A program made the position numbers and the translations under genes. A model generated the notes under the pieces. That model worked only from the letters and a program-made list of their open reading frames with translations, was not told the origin of the DNA and did no database searches. Of a DNA stretch of 64,000 nucleotides, positions 34,068 to 46,899 are shown one piece after another (position 1 is the first letter of the stretch; the number at the start of each line of letters is the position of its first letter). The DNA is taken from NCBI GenBank assembly GCA_017161075.1, contig CP046174.1, positions 3,968,001 through 4,032,000 on the forward strand. Reading direction: 5' to 3'. Source of the stretch: Erysipelotrichaceae bacterium 66202529 (GTDB lineage: Bacteria; Bacillota_I; Bacilli_A; Erysipelotrichales; Erysipelotrichaceae).

Positions 34068-34274
34068 ATGAAACGGATATGGGCCTATGCATTTGAAATC
34101 GGAATTGCACTGATGGGAATACTGCTTATCATCAATCTACTCTTTCCTGCCTTTCTCAGCGAGGGTATATACAGCTGTATGCTGATACTGTTTCTGGTAA
34201 GCATCCTGCTGTTAAAGCTGTCCAATATCAGTGAACGTATGAAAGATAAAACAAACAGAGGAGGAATTTTATGA
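34068..34274 (+). CDS. Small membrane protein of the Bce operon
   Basis: 68 residues with two hydrophobic segments (FEIGIALMGILLIINLLFPAF and IYSCMLILFLVSILLLKL) and a basic C-terminus. Strong AGGAGGTG site. Its stop overlaps the bceA start (34271), so it is co-translated with the transporter. No family recognised; it may be an accessory subunit or regulator of the BceAB complex. Confidence 0.7.
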   Translation: MKRIWAYAFEIGIALMGILLIINLLFPAFLSEGIYSCMLILFLVSILLLKLSNISERMKDKTNRGGIL

Positions 34275-35038
34275 AAACCATATTAACTGTAGAAAATATT
34301 GAAAAGTATTACGGAAATCGAAGCAATATCACAAAGGCTGTGGATAATATCAGCTTTTCTGTGGATGAAGGCGAATTCGTCGGCGTTATGGGACCAAGCG
34401 GTTCAGGAAAGACGACCCTGTTAAACTGTATTTCCACCATCGATAATGTCACAAGCGGTCATATTTATATTAACGGGAATGATATTACCCGACTAAAGAA
34501 AAATGATCTAAGCAGCTTTCGCCGGAAGGAGCTTGGTTTTATCTTCCAGGATTTCAATTTGCTGGATACCCTGACGGCTTATGAAAACATTGCGCTTGCC
34601 TTAACCATACAAAAGGTAAAACCGGCACAGATCGGAAAACGTATTGAGAATGTTGCGAAGAAGCTCGATATCACGGATGTGCTGCAGAAATATCCTTATC
34701 AGATGTCCGGTGGTCAGAAGCAGCGTGTCGCATCAGCCAGAGCCCTGATTACAAATCCGAGTCTGATTCTTGCGGATGAACCAACCGGTGCTTTGGATTC
34801 CAAATCCAGCCGCATGCTTCTGGATTCCATGGAGCGCCTGAATGAAGAATACAATGCCACCATTATGATGGTCACCCACGATGCCTTTACCGCATCCTAT
34901 GCACACCGTATTCTGTTTATCAAGGATGGAAAAATCTTCAATGAGATTATCCGTGGAGAAAGCTCACGTAAGGATTTCTTCAATCAGATCATGGAGGTTG
35001 TGACCCTGCTGGGAGGTGACACGAGCAATGTACTTTAA
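34271..35038 (+). CDS. bceA: BceA-type ABC transporter ATP-binding protein
   Basis: 255 residues with Walker A GPSGSGKTT, Q-loop FIFQDFN, signature MSGGQKQRVASARA, Walker B LILADEPTGALD and MMVTHDAFTAS. The ATPase of a peptide-antibiotic detoxification transporter (bacitracin, nisin or similar). It overlaps the permease start and follows a coupled small membrane protein. Confidence 0.93.
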   Translation: MKTILTVENIEKYYGNRSNITKAVDNISFSVDEGEFVGVMGPSGSGKTTLLNCISTIDNVTSGHIYINGNDITRLKKNDLSSFRRKELGFIFQDFNLLDTLTAYENIALALTIQKVKPAQIGKRIENVAKKLDITDVLQKYPYQMSGGQKQRVASARALITNPSLILADEPTGALDSKSSRMLLDSMERLNEEYNATIMMVTHDAFTASYAHRILFIKDGKIFNEIIRGESSRKDFFNQIMEVVTLLGGDTSNVL

Positions 35039-37070
35039 ACTAGCCCTGCGCAATGTCAAAAAGAGCTTTAAGGACTTTCTTGTTTACTTTCTGACATTGA
35101 CCTTCTCCGTATGTCTATTCTATACCTTTAACTCCTTTCAATCACAGCAGGCTGTCATGAAGCTGAACTCATCTCAGCTTATGATTGTAGATCAGTTAAG
35201 TCTGTTAATGCGGCTTGTCTCCATCTTTGTCGCGGTTGTCCTTGCTTTTTTGATTTTGTATGCTAATAACTTTCTTATTCGAAGAAGGAAAAAGGAGCTT
35301 GGACTGTATACGATGCTGGGGATGCCGCGAGGCAAGATTTCCAGGATTCTTGTATATGAAACATTGACGATCGGAATTGTTTCTCTGATATCCGGAATGG
35401 TACTGGGCTTGATTGTTTCTCAGGTATTAACCGCAGTAACGGCAAATCTGTTCGCAGTTCCACTGGACTACCACTTTGTCTTTTCTCCATCCGCAACTAT
35501 CATGACCGTATTCTCATTCTCCATGATTTTCTTCATCACAATGATATTCAATACGATGGTATTGAACCGTTACAAGCTGATTGACCTGTTAAATGCAGAC
35601 AGAAGAAATGATGATTTGAAAATAAAAAAGGTCTGGATGTCACTGCTTCTGTTTGTAATATCCATCGCATGTCTGGGATGGGCATATTATCAGGCGCTTG
35701 ATAATGGAATTATGGCATTTAATTCGCTCGGCTCCATTATTCTGGTGGGAAGCATCGGTACAGTTCTTTTCTTCCTGTCACTGGCGGGCTTCCTTCTGAC
35801 TGTTGTAAAATCAAGTAAGGGAATCTATTTCAAGAATCTGAACTGCTTCATTCTGCGGCAGATCAATTCCAATATCAATACAAATTTCATTTCCATGAGC
35901 ATTGTATGTATTATGCTGCTGTTAAGCATCGGCTCCCTTTCCACAGGGCTGAGTCTGAATAACACTATGAATAAATCAATTAAAAACAATACACCGTATG
36001 ATTACACCCTCATAGCACAGTACGGCTATTATCCGAATGGTTCAAAAAGGAATGAGGAGGATATTCCGCTTCAGGATGCAGCAGCACGTTTACAGTTGAA
36101 TCCTTCCTATATCAAATCACAAAGCTTCATAACAACCTATACACCAGAGTTAACGGTTGACGATAAGAAGCTAATCGCTGCTGTCTCAGACAGCACAGGC
36201 CGCCAGTTGATTAAAAGCTATACCAAGGAAGCTGTTGTCGCAATACCCCTATCCTCTTACAATACGGTTCGCAAGCGTCTTGGTTATGATACCATTCAGC
36301 TCAAAAATAATGAAATCTATCTGTATACTAGTGTGGAAACAATATCCACTGCTGTGAATGAAATATTGGATGCGAAACCGGAGGTTACCGTATTTGGTAA
36401 TAAGGTGCGCATTGCAAACGATTCCTATGACTCCTTTTCATTAGGAACCAACAGCAGCATGAACGGTTATCTAATGGCAATCGTTGTACCGGATGCATTG
36501 ATTCCCAAGCAAGCAGAAATTAACGAAATATACTGGAATATTGACCTGACAAGTAAAATCAACTGTGAAAGGTTTGATTCGTATATTGAAAAGCAGATTA
36601 GCACGCTAGTCGAAAATCATCCGAATGAGCAGCAATTCCCTGCTTATATGCGTGCCTCTAAGCAGGATGTATATGATATGAATAAGGGAATGGCAGTAAC
36701 ATTCACGTATATAGGAATTTATTTAGGTACAGTCTTTATGATTGCCAGTGCTGTTATTCTCGCACTGCAGCAGCTGTCTCAAGCGAATGATAATAAAAAG
36801 CGCTATCTCATCCTGAATAAAATAGGAACTGAGCAGCGAATGATCAATCGCTCAATATTATTACAAATTGCTATTTACTTCATGATGCCTCTGGCACTTG
36901 CCATTGTTCACAGCATTGTCGGAATCAAGATGGTGAATACACTGGTAATTATGTTTGGACGCGGGGATATCATGACATCCTCAATGTTTACTGCCGCAAT
37001 CATTCTAGTGATCTATGGTTCTTATTTCTTGGTAACCTATGCTGGTTATAAAAATATATTAAAATCCTAA
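35028..37070 (+). CDS. bceB: BceB-type ABC transporter permease
   Basis: 680 residues: ten predicted helices with a large extracytoplasmic domain (about 310-560) between helices seven and eight, and two FtsX halves (KKELGLYTMLGMPRGKISRI; KKRYLILNKIGTEQRMINR). The ATG at 35028 gives the usual MYFKLALRN start; an in-frame GTG 12 bases earlier abuts the GGGAGG site. It senses target-bound peptide antibiotics and signals to BceS. Confidence 0.93.
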   Translation: MYFKLALRNVKKSFKDFLVYFLTLTFSVCLFYTFNSFQSQQAVMKLNSSQLMIVDQLSLLMRLVSIFVAVVLAFLILYANNFLIRRRKKELGLYTMLGMPRGKISRILVYETLTIGIVSLISGMVLGLIVSQVLTAVTANLFAVPLDYHFVFSPSATIMTVFSFSMIFFITMIFNTMVLNRYKLIDLLNADRRNDDLKIKKVWMSLLLFVISIACLGWAYYQALDNGIMAFNSLGSIILVGSIGTVLFFLSLAGFLLTVVKSSKGIYFKNLNCFILRQINSNINTNFISMSIVCIMLLLSIGSLSTGLSLNNTMNKSIKNNTPYDYTLIAQYGYYPNGSKRNEEDIPLQDAAARLQLNPSYIKSQSFITTYTPELTVDDKKLIAAVSDSTGRQLIKSYTKEAVVAIPLSSYNTVRKRLGYDTIQLKNNEIYLYTSVETISTAVNEILDAKPEVTVFGNKVRIANDSYDSFSLGTNSSMNGYLMAIVVPDALIPKQAEINEIYWNIDLTSKINCERFDSYIEKQISTLVENHPNEQQFPAYMRASKQDVYDMNKGMAVTFTYIGIYLGTVFMIASAVILALQQLSQANDNKKRYLILNKIGTEQRMINRSILLQIAIYFMMPLALAIVHSIVGIKMVNTLVIMFGRGDIMTSSMFTAAIILVIYGSYFLVTYAGYKNILKS

Positions 37071-37072
37071 GC

Positions 37073-37106
37073 AAAAAGCTCTGTCGTAAAAAAACAGAGC
37101 TTTTTT
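37073..37106 (+). terminator. Terminator of the Bce transporter operon
   Basis: AAAAAGCTCTGT / ACAGAGCTTTTT 12-bp stem, 9-base loop, T-run. Confidence 0.85.
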
Positions 37107-38097
37107 ACACAGGCCAGCGATTTGATTATAGGAAGCTCCCGCGAATCACCAAATATTATAAAGGAGGGTCAGTTCTTAATTATTACTTATTAAGATTTCT
37201 TTCTACTTATTAAGATCGCCTACTTATTAAAATCGCTTATATGCATTAAAAAGATACAAAGGTTACAGCAGATTATGACTAAGCTTCCATTAAAAGAAAC
37301 AGACATCAGGAAAAGGACATGATAAGCTTTATATAATAAAATACAAGGTTAAGAAAAGGCATATGATTGGAGGATTTAACGGCTTTGATCTATAGGATAG
37401 ATTTATTACATAAAAAGATATGAAAGAACGGGTTATGATAATCTTTCGATTATTAAGCATGATTCAAATAATTTAAGAAAAAATGATATACGATACACAA
37501 TCATTGTTACCTCATATATGTATCCTCCTTCCCTTTTTTAAGTAAGAGAAAAGGAATGAGCAGGATCCCCAGTAGATCAATCAAGCATAGGAATAAAGGT
37601 CTTTTTAATTATATGTATTTCAGTAGTAAGGTTTTAGCATTTCGATAATACTAGGAAATGAATAGACCTTATATCTTTCGAATTGCATTGACATCTGTTA
37701 AGCTAACCTGGGGGAGTGTATGGTCTTATTCTCACGCTATCATGCTATTGGATGTATAAAATTTTAGATCAAACAGAATTCAAGATAAAGCAATTTAATA
37801 AAATACGTACTGCCATCCACCCTTAATAATTTAACGCAATTTATAAAATGATTCACATCTTATCATAATAACCAAATCTATCTCAAAGCGTAAAATAAGA
37901 ATCATACAAAGCAACAGCTATAATCTTATAGCATCATTATAGGATTATTATGTAATGTAGCCTACTATCCGCCCAGCATAATGGAAGGCACAAGGCTGTG
38001 GCATAGTATCTTAAAACAGGCCTCACGCTTTATAACCGATGTCATATCCTACAATCAACATCATACTCTATAATCAATATCATGTGCTCCAGAAACT
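37107..38097. other. About 1 kb AT-rich region without recognisable genes
   Basis: No convincing reading frame on either strand: frames are short and broken. An AAGGAGGG at 37160 has no usable start after it. A short frame near 37556 (about 31 codons, basic) has only a poor ribosome site. It contains the direct repeats listed separately and lies between the Bce terminator and the end of the rRNA operon. It may be decayed coding DNA or an RNA gene I cannot recognise. Confidence 0.5.
37184..37233. repeat. Three short direct repeats
   Basis: TACTTATTAAGAT at 37184-37196 and 37204-37216 and TACTTATTAAAAT at 37221-37233, spaced 20 and 17 bases. Confidence 0.7.
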
Positions 38098-38104
38098 AAA
38101 AAAA

Positions 38105-38124
38105 GACCCATCCAAAGATGAGTC
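38105..38124 (-). terminator. Terminator of the rRNA operon
   Basis: Minus strand GACTCATC / GATGGGTC with TTTG loop followed by TTTTTTT, just after 5S. Confidence 0.85.
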
Positions 38125-38130
38125 ACTTTA

Positions 38131-38243
38131 CCTGGCAGCGTGCTATCTTCACTGGAGCTCGTCCAGATATTGTCGCCGCTGATATGCTTAACTTCTGTGT
38201 TCGGGATGAGTACAGGTGTGTCCACATCGCTATCGCCACCAGA
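38131..38243 (-). rRNA. rrf: 5S ribosomal RNA
   Basis: On the minus strand begins TCTGGTGGCGATAGCG and contains the conserved CCGAACACAGAAGTTAAGC; about 113 bases. Ends are estimated. It is the last gene of the 16S-23S-5S operon. Confidence 0.95.
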
Positions 38244-38264
38244 TCTCTTTGAGGTCGTTCCCTC

Positions 38265-38279
38265 AAAACTGAATAACAG
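38265..38279 (-). other. 23S processing stem, 3' strand
   Basis: AAAACTGAATAACAG on the plus strand, exact reverse complement of 41326-41340 on the other side of 23S. It forms the RNase III stem that releases 23S. Confidence 0.7.
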
Positions 38280-38294
38280 TTGACTTGTTTCTTT

Positions 38295-41201
<2,907 letters not shown>

Positions 41202-41325
41202 ACGATTAAGTTTAAGCGTTCTTTTCTTGCTTAGGTTTTTGCTTGAGTTTTCTGTTTTGTTTAACTTTCTACTCGTGAATATCTATGTTCGTTTACAACT
41301 TTCGTTATAGACCTTCATATGTCTT

Positions 41326-41340
41326 CTGTTATTCAGTTTT
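41326..41340 (-). other. 23S processing stem, 5' strand
   Basis: CTGTTATTCAGTTTT on the plus strand, exact complement of 38265-38279. Confidence 0.7.
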
Positions 41341-41382
41341 CAAAGATCGACTTCTTTTTCGTTTGGAAAGTCTCAGCCTTCC

Positions 41383-41398
41383 AAAACTGAACAGGAAA
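41383..41398 (-). other. 16S processing stem, 3' strand
   Basis: AAAACTGAACAGGAAA on the plus strand, exact reverse complement of 43064-43079 upstream of 16S. Confidence 0.7.
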
Positions 41399-41437
41399 TG
41401 TTCCTTAACCATCTTACTTCTTTTGTACTTTCTCCTT

Positions 41438-42978
<1,541 letters not shown>

Positions 42979-43063
42979 GATTTAGCTCTAACGCATGACT
43001 TGCGTTTGAATTTCATTTTAGTTATCGTTATTCCGAGAATATTGTTTTCTCAAATAATTGACG

Positions 43064-43079
43064 TTTCCTGTTCAGTTTT
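43064..43079 (-). other. 16S processing stem, 5' strand
   Basis: TTTCCTGTTCAGTTTT on the plus strand, exact complement of 41383-41398. Confidence 0.7.
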
Positions 43080-43132
43080 CAAAGACCGAAATTTCTATTT
43101 CGTGCGCCGCTGTTTCTCATCAGCGCTCGTAT

Positions 43133-43161
43133 ATAATACAACGAATCATTCCTTGTGTCAA
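43133..43161 (-). promoter_or_regulatory. rRNA operon promoter
   Basis: Minus strand TTGACA (43156-43161), 17-bp spacer, TATTAT (43133-43138). An A-rich, UP-element-like tract lies upstream (43165-43205). Confidence 0.8.
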
Positions 43162-43290
43162 CAATAAATTTCATTTTTTTCATTTTTTTATTTCTAATGT
43201 TTTTTTACTTCTAATGAAATGTGGTTTGTATGTACAATCATTTTGTTTACTTATGATTACAGGGAGCTTTTTATTGTTAGCTCCCGATTC

Positions 43291-44574
43291 CTAAGCATTT
43301 CTTATTTCTTCAAGGTACAACGGCAATAACGCTTCCTGATAACCGCTGTACTTATACTGTTCAAGCTCCCTGCAAAGTGCCTGCAATTCTTCTGACCTGC
43401 AGCTTTGCAAAGACAACAAACGTTTTTCACTAATAGAGCTTGAAGATAGTATTGCACGATATTCTTCAACGCTACTTTTCCATAAATGAAGATTATCCTT
43501 ATACCGCTGTTTCAATTTATCTGCAATTAAAATCCCCTCAGGATCAAAATCTCCGGCATAATACATGGGAATTCCACTCTTTTGGATCAAATCCAATAGT
43601 ACATATCCACACAGGTTCAACTGGCCGTTTGTACAAACAAAACCGATATGGTCTTTCTCAAGCCGTTTTCCTTCCAGAAACAAGGAGCGGAATACTGATG
43701 GATTTTCCACGATATAAACCTTACGTATATCTATTGCTATGCTATTGATCTGCTGTAGATTATAAAGCGATACCGTCCAGGCTTCATACAGGTTGAAAAA
43801 TGCCGCCCACGCCGTATGCGCTGTCCCATCCTTATATATACCATTGAGATGGGCAATCATGCATATGTTGGATAAATCATCCTTTAATAATCCTGCATCA
43901 TAATACAGTTTATTTTTCTCTGCCAGATTTAGATCCTGTTCTTCCACTTCAAAGATATAACAGATTCCCTGAAGCAGCAGCGTATTCTCTATACCCTTAT
44001 CGAAAAAATGAGGATCCTGCGATATGGAAGAAGCGAATACCGCCAGCGTTTTCATTTCCTGTTTCCAGACAGGCAGCTGATTGATTGCATCCAGGATATA
44101 GTACACGGTCTGCTGCTTTTCGTTATTCATTAGCTGACGGATATTCCCATAGCTTTTATGATTGGTTTTCTGCATCCAGCACAGCCATTCACCGGCTTTT
44201 GTATTTTCATAGCGTTTCAATAAGGCTTCAGCTTCCTTTTGTTCCTTTTGGGATTTTAATTTTTTCAATTCTTTGTTCGTCAGAATCTTTTCACCCTTAT
44301 ATATTTCAAGGACATGAAGAAAATCGCTTCCGGCAAAACGGCTCTCCTCGATTCCCTTCTTCCAGACAGTATATGGTATGGATATATCGCGTACTCCCCA
44401 GTAATCCTTTCCAAGCAATGCGCCGATTGCCTCACGCTCATCATCTTCAGGATCCGTTATACATACCTTACCACCGAAATGCTGCAGCCTTTGATATTGG
44501 CGAATCCAAAGCTCTACAATGCGATGAAAGCCTTTTTCCTCTATAAGATACTGTGCAAATTGTTCTTCTATCAT
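43291..44574 (-). CDS. Orphan JetD-like protein (DUF3323/DUF2399, TOPRIM)
   Basis: 427 residues from the ATG at 44574, which follows GGGGGA six bases upstream. The frame is open for 65 more codons to a GTG at 44769. N-terminal part (VCITDPEDDEREAIGALLGKDYWG...RFAGSDFLHVLEIYKG) resembles the TIGR02679/DUF3323 region; the C-terminal DUF2399 TOPRIM-like domain has Glu290 in VYIVENPSVF and Asp342/Asp344 in YYAGDFDPEG, the metal-binding set of the JetD nuclease. In Wadjet type II, JetD works with JetABC to cleave plasmids; none of those is next to it. Function as an orphan is unknown. Confidence 0.75.
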   Translation of the reverse strand: MIEEQFAQYLIEEKGFHRIVELWIRQYQRLQHFGGKVCITDPEDDEREAIGALLGKDYWGVRDISIPYTVWKKGIEESRFAGSDFLHVLEIYKGEKILTNKELKKLKSQKEQKEAEALLKRYENTKAGEWLCWMQKTNHKSYGNIRQLMNNEKQQTVYYILDAINQLPVWKQEMKTLAVFASSISQDPHFFDKGIENTLLLQGICYIFEVEEQDLNLAEKNKLYYDAGLLKDDLSNICMIAHLNGIYKDGTAHTAWAAFFNLYEAWTVSLYNLQQINSIAIDIRKVYIVENPSVFRSLFLEGKRLEKDHIGFVCTNGQLNLCGYVLLDLIQKSGIPMYYAGDFDPEGILIADKLKQRYKDNLHLWKSSVEEYRAILSSSSISEKRLLSLQSCRSEELQALCRELEQYKYSGYQEALLPLYLEEIRNA

Positions 44575-44769
44575 AAGCTGTCCCCCTTTCATATATTCCA
44601 AATGTCCATCCCAATCATATGGGGTCATAGTTACAAAGCGAGCATTCTCCGGTTTTCTGTGACAAGATATTGAATTCAAACCAGTTTCATAGTTCATAAT
44701 CTGGCGCATCAGCTGGTGAAAGCTTAGTATTGGCTTTAACAGCTTATCAAATAATACTAACCCCTTCAC
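44575..44769 (-). other. In-frame upstream extension of the JetD-like gene
   Basis: 65 open codons before the preferred start, with protein-like composition (ARFVTMTPYDWDGHLEYM). It may be an N-terminal extension starting at the GTG at 44769, or the tail of a lost upstream gene. Confidence 0.35.
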
Positions 44770-44818
44770 TGCCTTTCTACCCTATTTTATCATAGATTCT
44801 AACAGGCATACGATTAAG

Positions 44819-45235
44819 TTACATAAGCCGATAATATAAGTTGTCCAATAGCATATTCAAAAACCGTTCAAAGTATCCGTATCCCATTTCCGTAGATTCG
44901 CAAAGCAGATAAGTATGATAGTAAGGATACTGATGGATAGACATGGAATCGTATCTCCCATAAGTCCACTTATAACCATACTTCCTATAAGAACAAAATA
45001 CAAGGCCAGAAATTTCTTCATCAGTCCAGCAATCAGATTGAGGATAACAAAAAAGCCGAAGCTGCATAATCGTCACAACAGCGAATATCGATATAAATAT
45101 AAATTTCTTAATACCATGAAGTCTGGAGATATCATAAATTTTCTTTTCCGGCATCCCATCTGTTTCTTCATACATATGAACATGTGTCTCCGCCTGCTGA
45201 ACATAGTTTCCATAATACACCTTATATGCTTGCAA
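44819..45235 (-). CDS. Unknown single-pass membrane protein
   Basis: Up to 138 residues with one helix at about 43-64 (KKFIFISIFAVVTIMQLRLF) between a Tyr/His-rich N-terminal part and a Tyr-rich C-terminal part. The TTG at 45235 has AAGGA upstream at reasonable spacing; an internal ATG (MYEETDG) is possible. No family recognised. It precedes the JetD-like gene in the same direction by about 50-240 bases. Confidence 0.5.
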   Translation of the reverse strand: MQAYKVYYGNYVQQAETHVHMYEETDGMPEKKIYDISRLHGIKKFIFISIFAVVTIMQLRLFCYPQSDCWTDEEISGLVFCSYRKYGYKWTYGRYDSMSIHQYPYYHTYLLCESTEMGYGYFERFLNMLLDNLYYRLM

Positions 45236-45608
45236 ATGCGCATCCTTTATCGCCTGTGAAATGACAATTCACTGGAAAGAGATAACATATTTGTGGTAAA
45301 AAACAGTTAAACTATCATTATCACAGAACAAACAGCTTTTGCATTTAATTCAGAGCATTCAAACATTTTTTCTACATATCAACGTATTGATAACTTCAAG
45401 TATCTAATATATCTTCCACAAAACGTTTACTTACAAAGAAAGGTCATTCTATCTGCACACGCCTAGTTCTCATCGTAATCATAAGGGATGGAATCTATGC
45501 AGATGCTGATCGAGGATGATATATGAATAAATACGAAAAGCTATTCCTAAAGTAATTTAGATCATATGAGCAGCTTTTCTCATCCCTACTTATTACAGAT
45601 ATACTTTG
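45236..45608. other. Gap without recognisable gene
   Basis: AT-rich. A GAAAAGCT...AGCTTTTC pairing near 45536-45578 may terminate an upstream transcript or none. Nothing else seen. Confidence 0.4.
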
Positions 45609-45623
45609 TTCACTATAAGTGAA
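45609..45623. promoter_or_regulatory. Candidate operator of the XRE controller
   Basis: TTCACT-ATA-AGTGAA, a perfect palindrome similar in form to C-protein boxes (GACTnnnAGTC). It is centred about 43 bases before the predicted start of transcription. Confidence 0.5.
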
Positions 45624-45646
45624 AGGATGAATTTTCCTAATGCTTC

Positions 45647-45652
45647 TATAAT
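45647..45652 (+). promoter_or_regulatory. -10 box of the XRE-HNH operon
   Basis: TATAAT with no good -35 at the right distance, as in activator-dependent promoters. AAGGAG follows at 45659-45664. Confidence 0.5.
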
Positions 45653-45669
45653 TTAATCAAGGAGATAAC

Positions 45670-45684
45670 ATGAACAAATGTTAA
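45670..45684 (+). other. Four-codon minicistron before the XRE gene
   Basis: AAGGAG (45659-45664) serves an ATG at 45670 that reads M-N-K-C and stops at TAA (45682-45684). It is in frame with the XRE start at 45694, which has no ribosome site of its own. Confidence 0.5.
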
Positions 45685-45693
45685 CAAAGTAAA

Positions 45694-45918
45694 ATGAAAG
45701 AAAATTATTTCGAAGAATATAAGCGAATTGCTTCAAACATTAAAGCTCTACGAAAAGCTAAACATTTAACCCAAGAGCAATTAAGTGAGTTATCAGGATT
45801 AAGTCTAAGCTATATTAGTAAGATAGAAGCACCAAATTGTAATAAGAGTTTCTCACTTGACGCATTATTTATCCTAGCCGAAGTTTTAGAAGTGAATGTA
45901 AAGGAGTTCTTTAACTGA
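45694..45918 (+). CDS. XRE-family regulator, controller-protein-like
   Basis: 74 residues that are almost entirely one XRE helix-turn-helix domain (IKALRKAKHLTQEQLSELSGLSLSYISKIEAP). Size, fold and position directly before a nuclease gene (stop and next ATG two bases apart) match the C proteins that time expression of restriction genes. Its likely operator is the palindrome at 45609-45623. It may start by reinitiation after the minicistron. Confidence 0.8.
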   Translation: MKENYFEEYKRIASNIKALRKAKHLTQEQLSELSGLSLSYISKIEAPNCNKSFSLDALFILAEVLEVNVKEFFN

Positions 45919-45919
45919 T

Positions 45920-46894
45920 ATGAAATATTTTATTGTTAATCAAAACCGTACACAAAAAGAAGAGATATCTGGAGGCTATCTTTGGGCACCTAAAGATAAA
46001 AAAGGTCGGAAACAGCAGCATTGGGATGCCATGTTAAAAATTGAAAAGGGAGACATCATTTTCAGTAATAAAGGTGGGTATCTATCATACTATGGCATAG
46101 CAAGAGGAGCATGTTATGATTTTGATAATCCATTTCCTACAGAGGACTGGGATACATCTGGACGTAAGGTAGATGTTGATTATTACAAAATTGAACCTAC
46201 AATCAAGTATTCTGAACATATTCGGCAATTATTATATTTGCAAGCAAGTAAAGGTGCTTTTAACAAAGGTCTTCGTGTAAACGAAGGATACTTATTTTCA
46301 TTAAGTAAGGGACAATTTGATTATCTATTCGATCTAGTGAATACAACGCCTATTAAAATGGATGTCGTGCAAAAGATAGGCAAAGAAGATTTTCTTGATT
46401 TCGAAGAAACCGCTGAAGATGAGAAGCAATTCCAAGACATCCACATAGGAAAAACTAAAGGCTATAATAAGAAACAGCTAGATGAAATTGCTGAACAACG
46501 CAAACACAAAAAGCCTTGTGAAAATACAACAGTGCATAATAGAGTAGCAACAGACCCGCATTTCAAAGCAACATGCTTAGAAAATCATAATTATCAATGT
46601 GAAATAAGCAAGGATCATGAAACCTTCTCAAACACCACTGGATTACATCAGTATATGGAATGTCATCATTTAATACCTATGAAGGCACAGAAGGATTTTC
46701 CCGACCTTTGGTTGGATGACTTATTCAACCTTGTATGCCTTTGCCCTTTATGTCACGCGCAAATACATTATGGCGATCGGCCATCTAAAGAAGCAGTATT
46801 TTGGAGTATCTATCACAAGCGAAAAACAGATTTTGCAAAAGTAGGTTTCAATAAGCAAAAAATGTTAGAAATATTTAATGAATACTATTTCTAA
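45920..46894 (+). CDS. Predicted modification-dependent HNH endonuclease
   Basis: 324 residues. The C-terminal part is a McrA-like HNH with zinc cysteines: Cys227, then MECHHLIP (247-253, catalytic His pair), Asn270, and CLCPLCHAQIHYG (273-285). The N-terminal 145 residues (YLWAPKDKKGRKQQHWDAM...IEKGDIIFSNKGG) look like a PUA/EVE-type base-reader domain; that assignment is by pattern only. No methyltransferase is nearby, which fits a nuclease that cuts modified phage DNA. Translated with the XRE controller. Confidence 0.75.
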   Translation: MKYFIVNQNRTQKEEISGGYLWAPKDKKGRKQQHWDAMLKIEKGDIIFSNKGGYLSYYGIARGACYDFDNPFPTEDWDTSGRKVDVDYYKIEPTIKYSEHIRQLLYLQASKGAFNKGLRVNEGYLFSLSKGQFDYLFDLVNTTPIKMDVVQKIGKEDFLDFEETAEDEKQFQDIHIGKTKGYNKKQLDEIAEQRKHKKPCENTTVHNRVATDPHFKATCLENHNYQCEISKDHETFSNTTGLHQYMECHHLIPMKAQKDFPDLWLDDLFNLVCLCPLCHAQIHYGDRPSKEAVFWSIYHKRKTDFAKVGFNKQKMLEIFNEYYF

Positions 46895-46899
46895 CATAA

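Larger units (their letters stand above)
41202..41437 (-). other. 16S-23S internal spacer without tRNA
   Basis: 236 bases. No tRNA-like cloverleaf seen. Holds the 23S leader stem arm at 41326-41340 and the 16S trailer arm at 41383-41398. Confidence 0.7.

Noticed and set aside
41202..41437. Possible spacer tRNA between 16S and 23S
   Set aside because: No acceptor stem, T-loop or CCA-type end is visible; only processing stems are.
44915..45259. Plus-strand 114-codon frame over the unknown membrane gene
   Set aside because: No ribosome site; the minus-strand frame has a better composition and a clear membrane helix.
45421..45440. cre-like AAACGTTTAC near 45425
   Set aside because: Does not keep the fixed TG of the cre consensus, and no carbon-metabolism gene follows.
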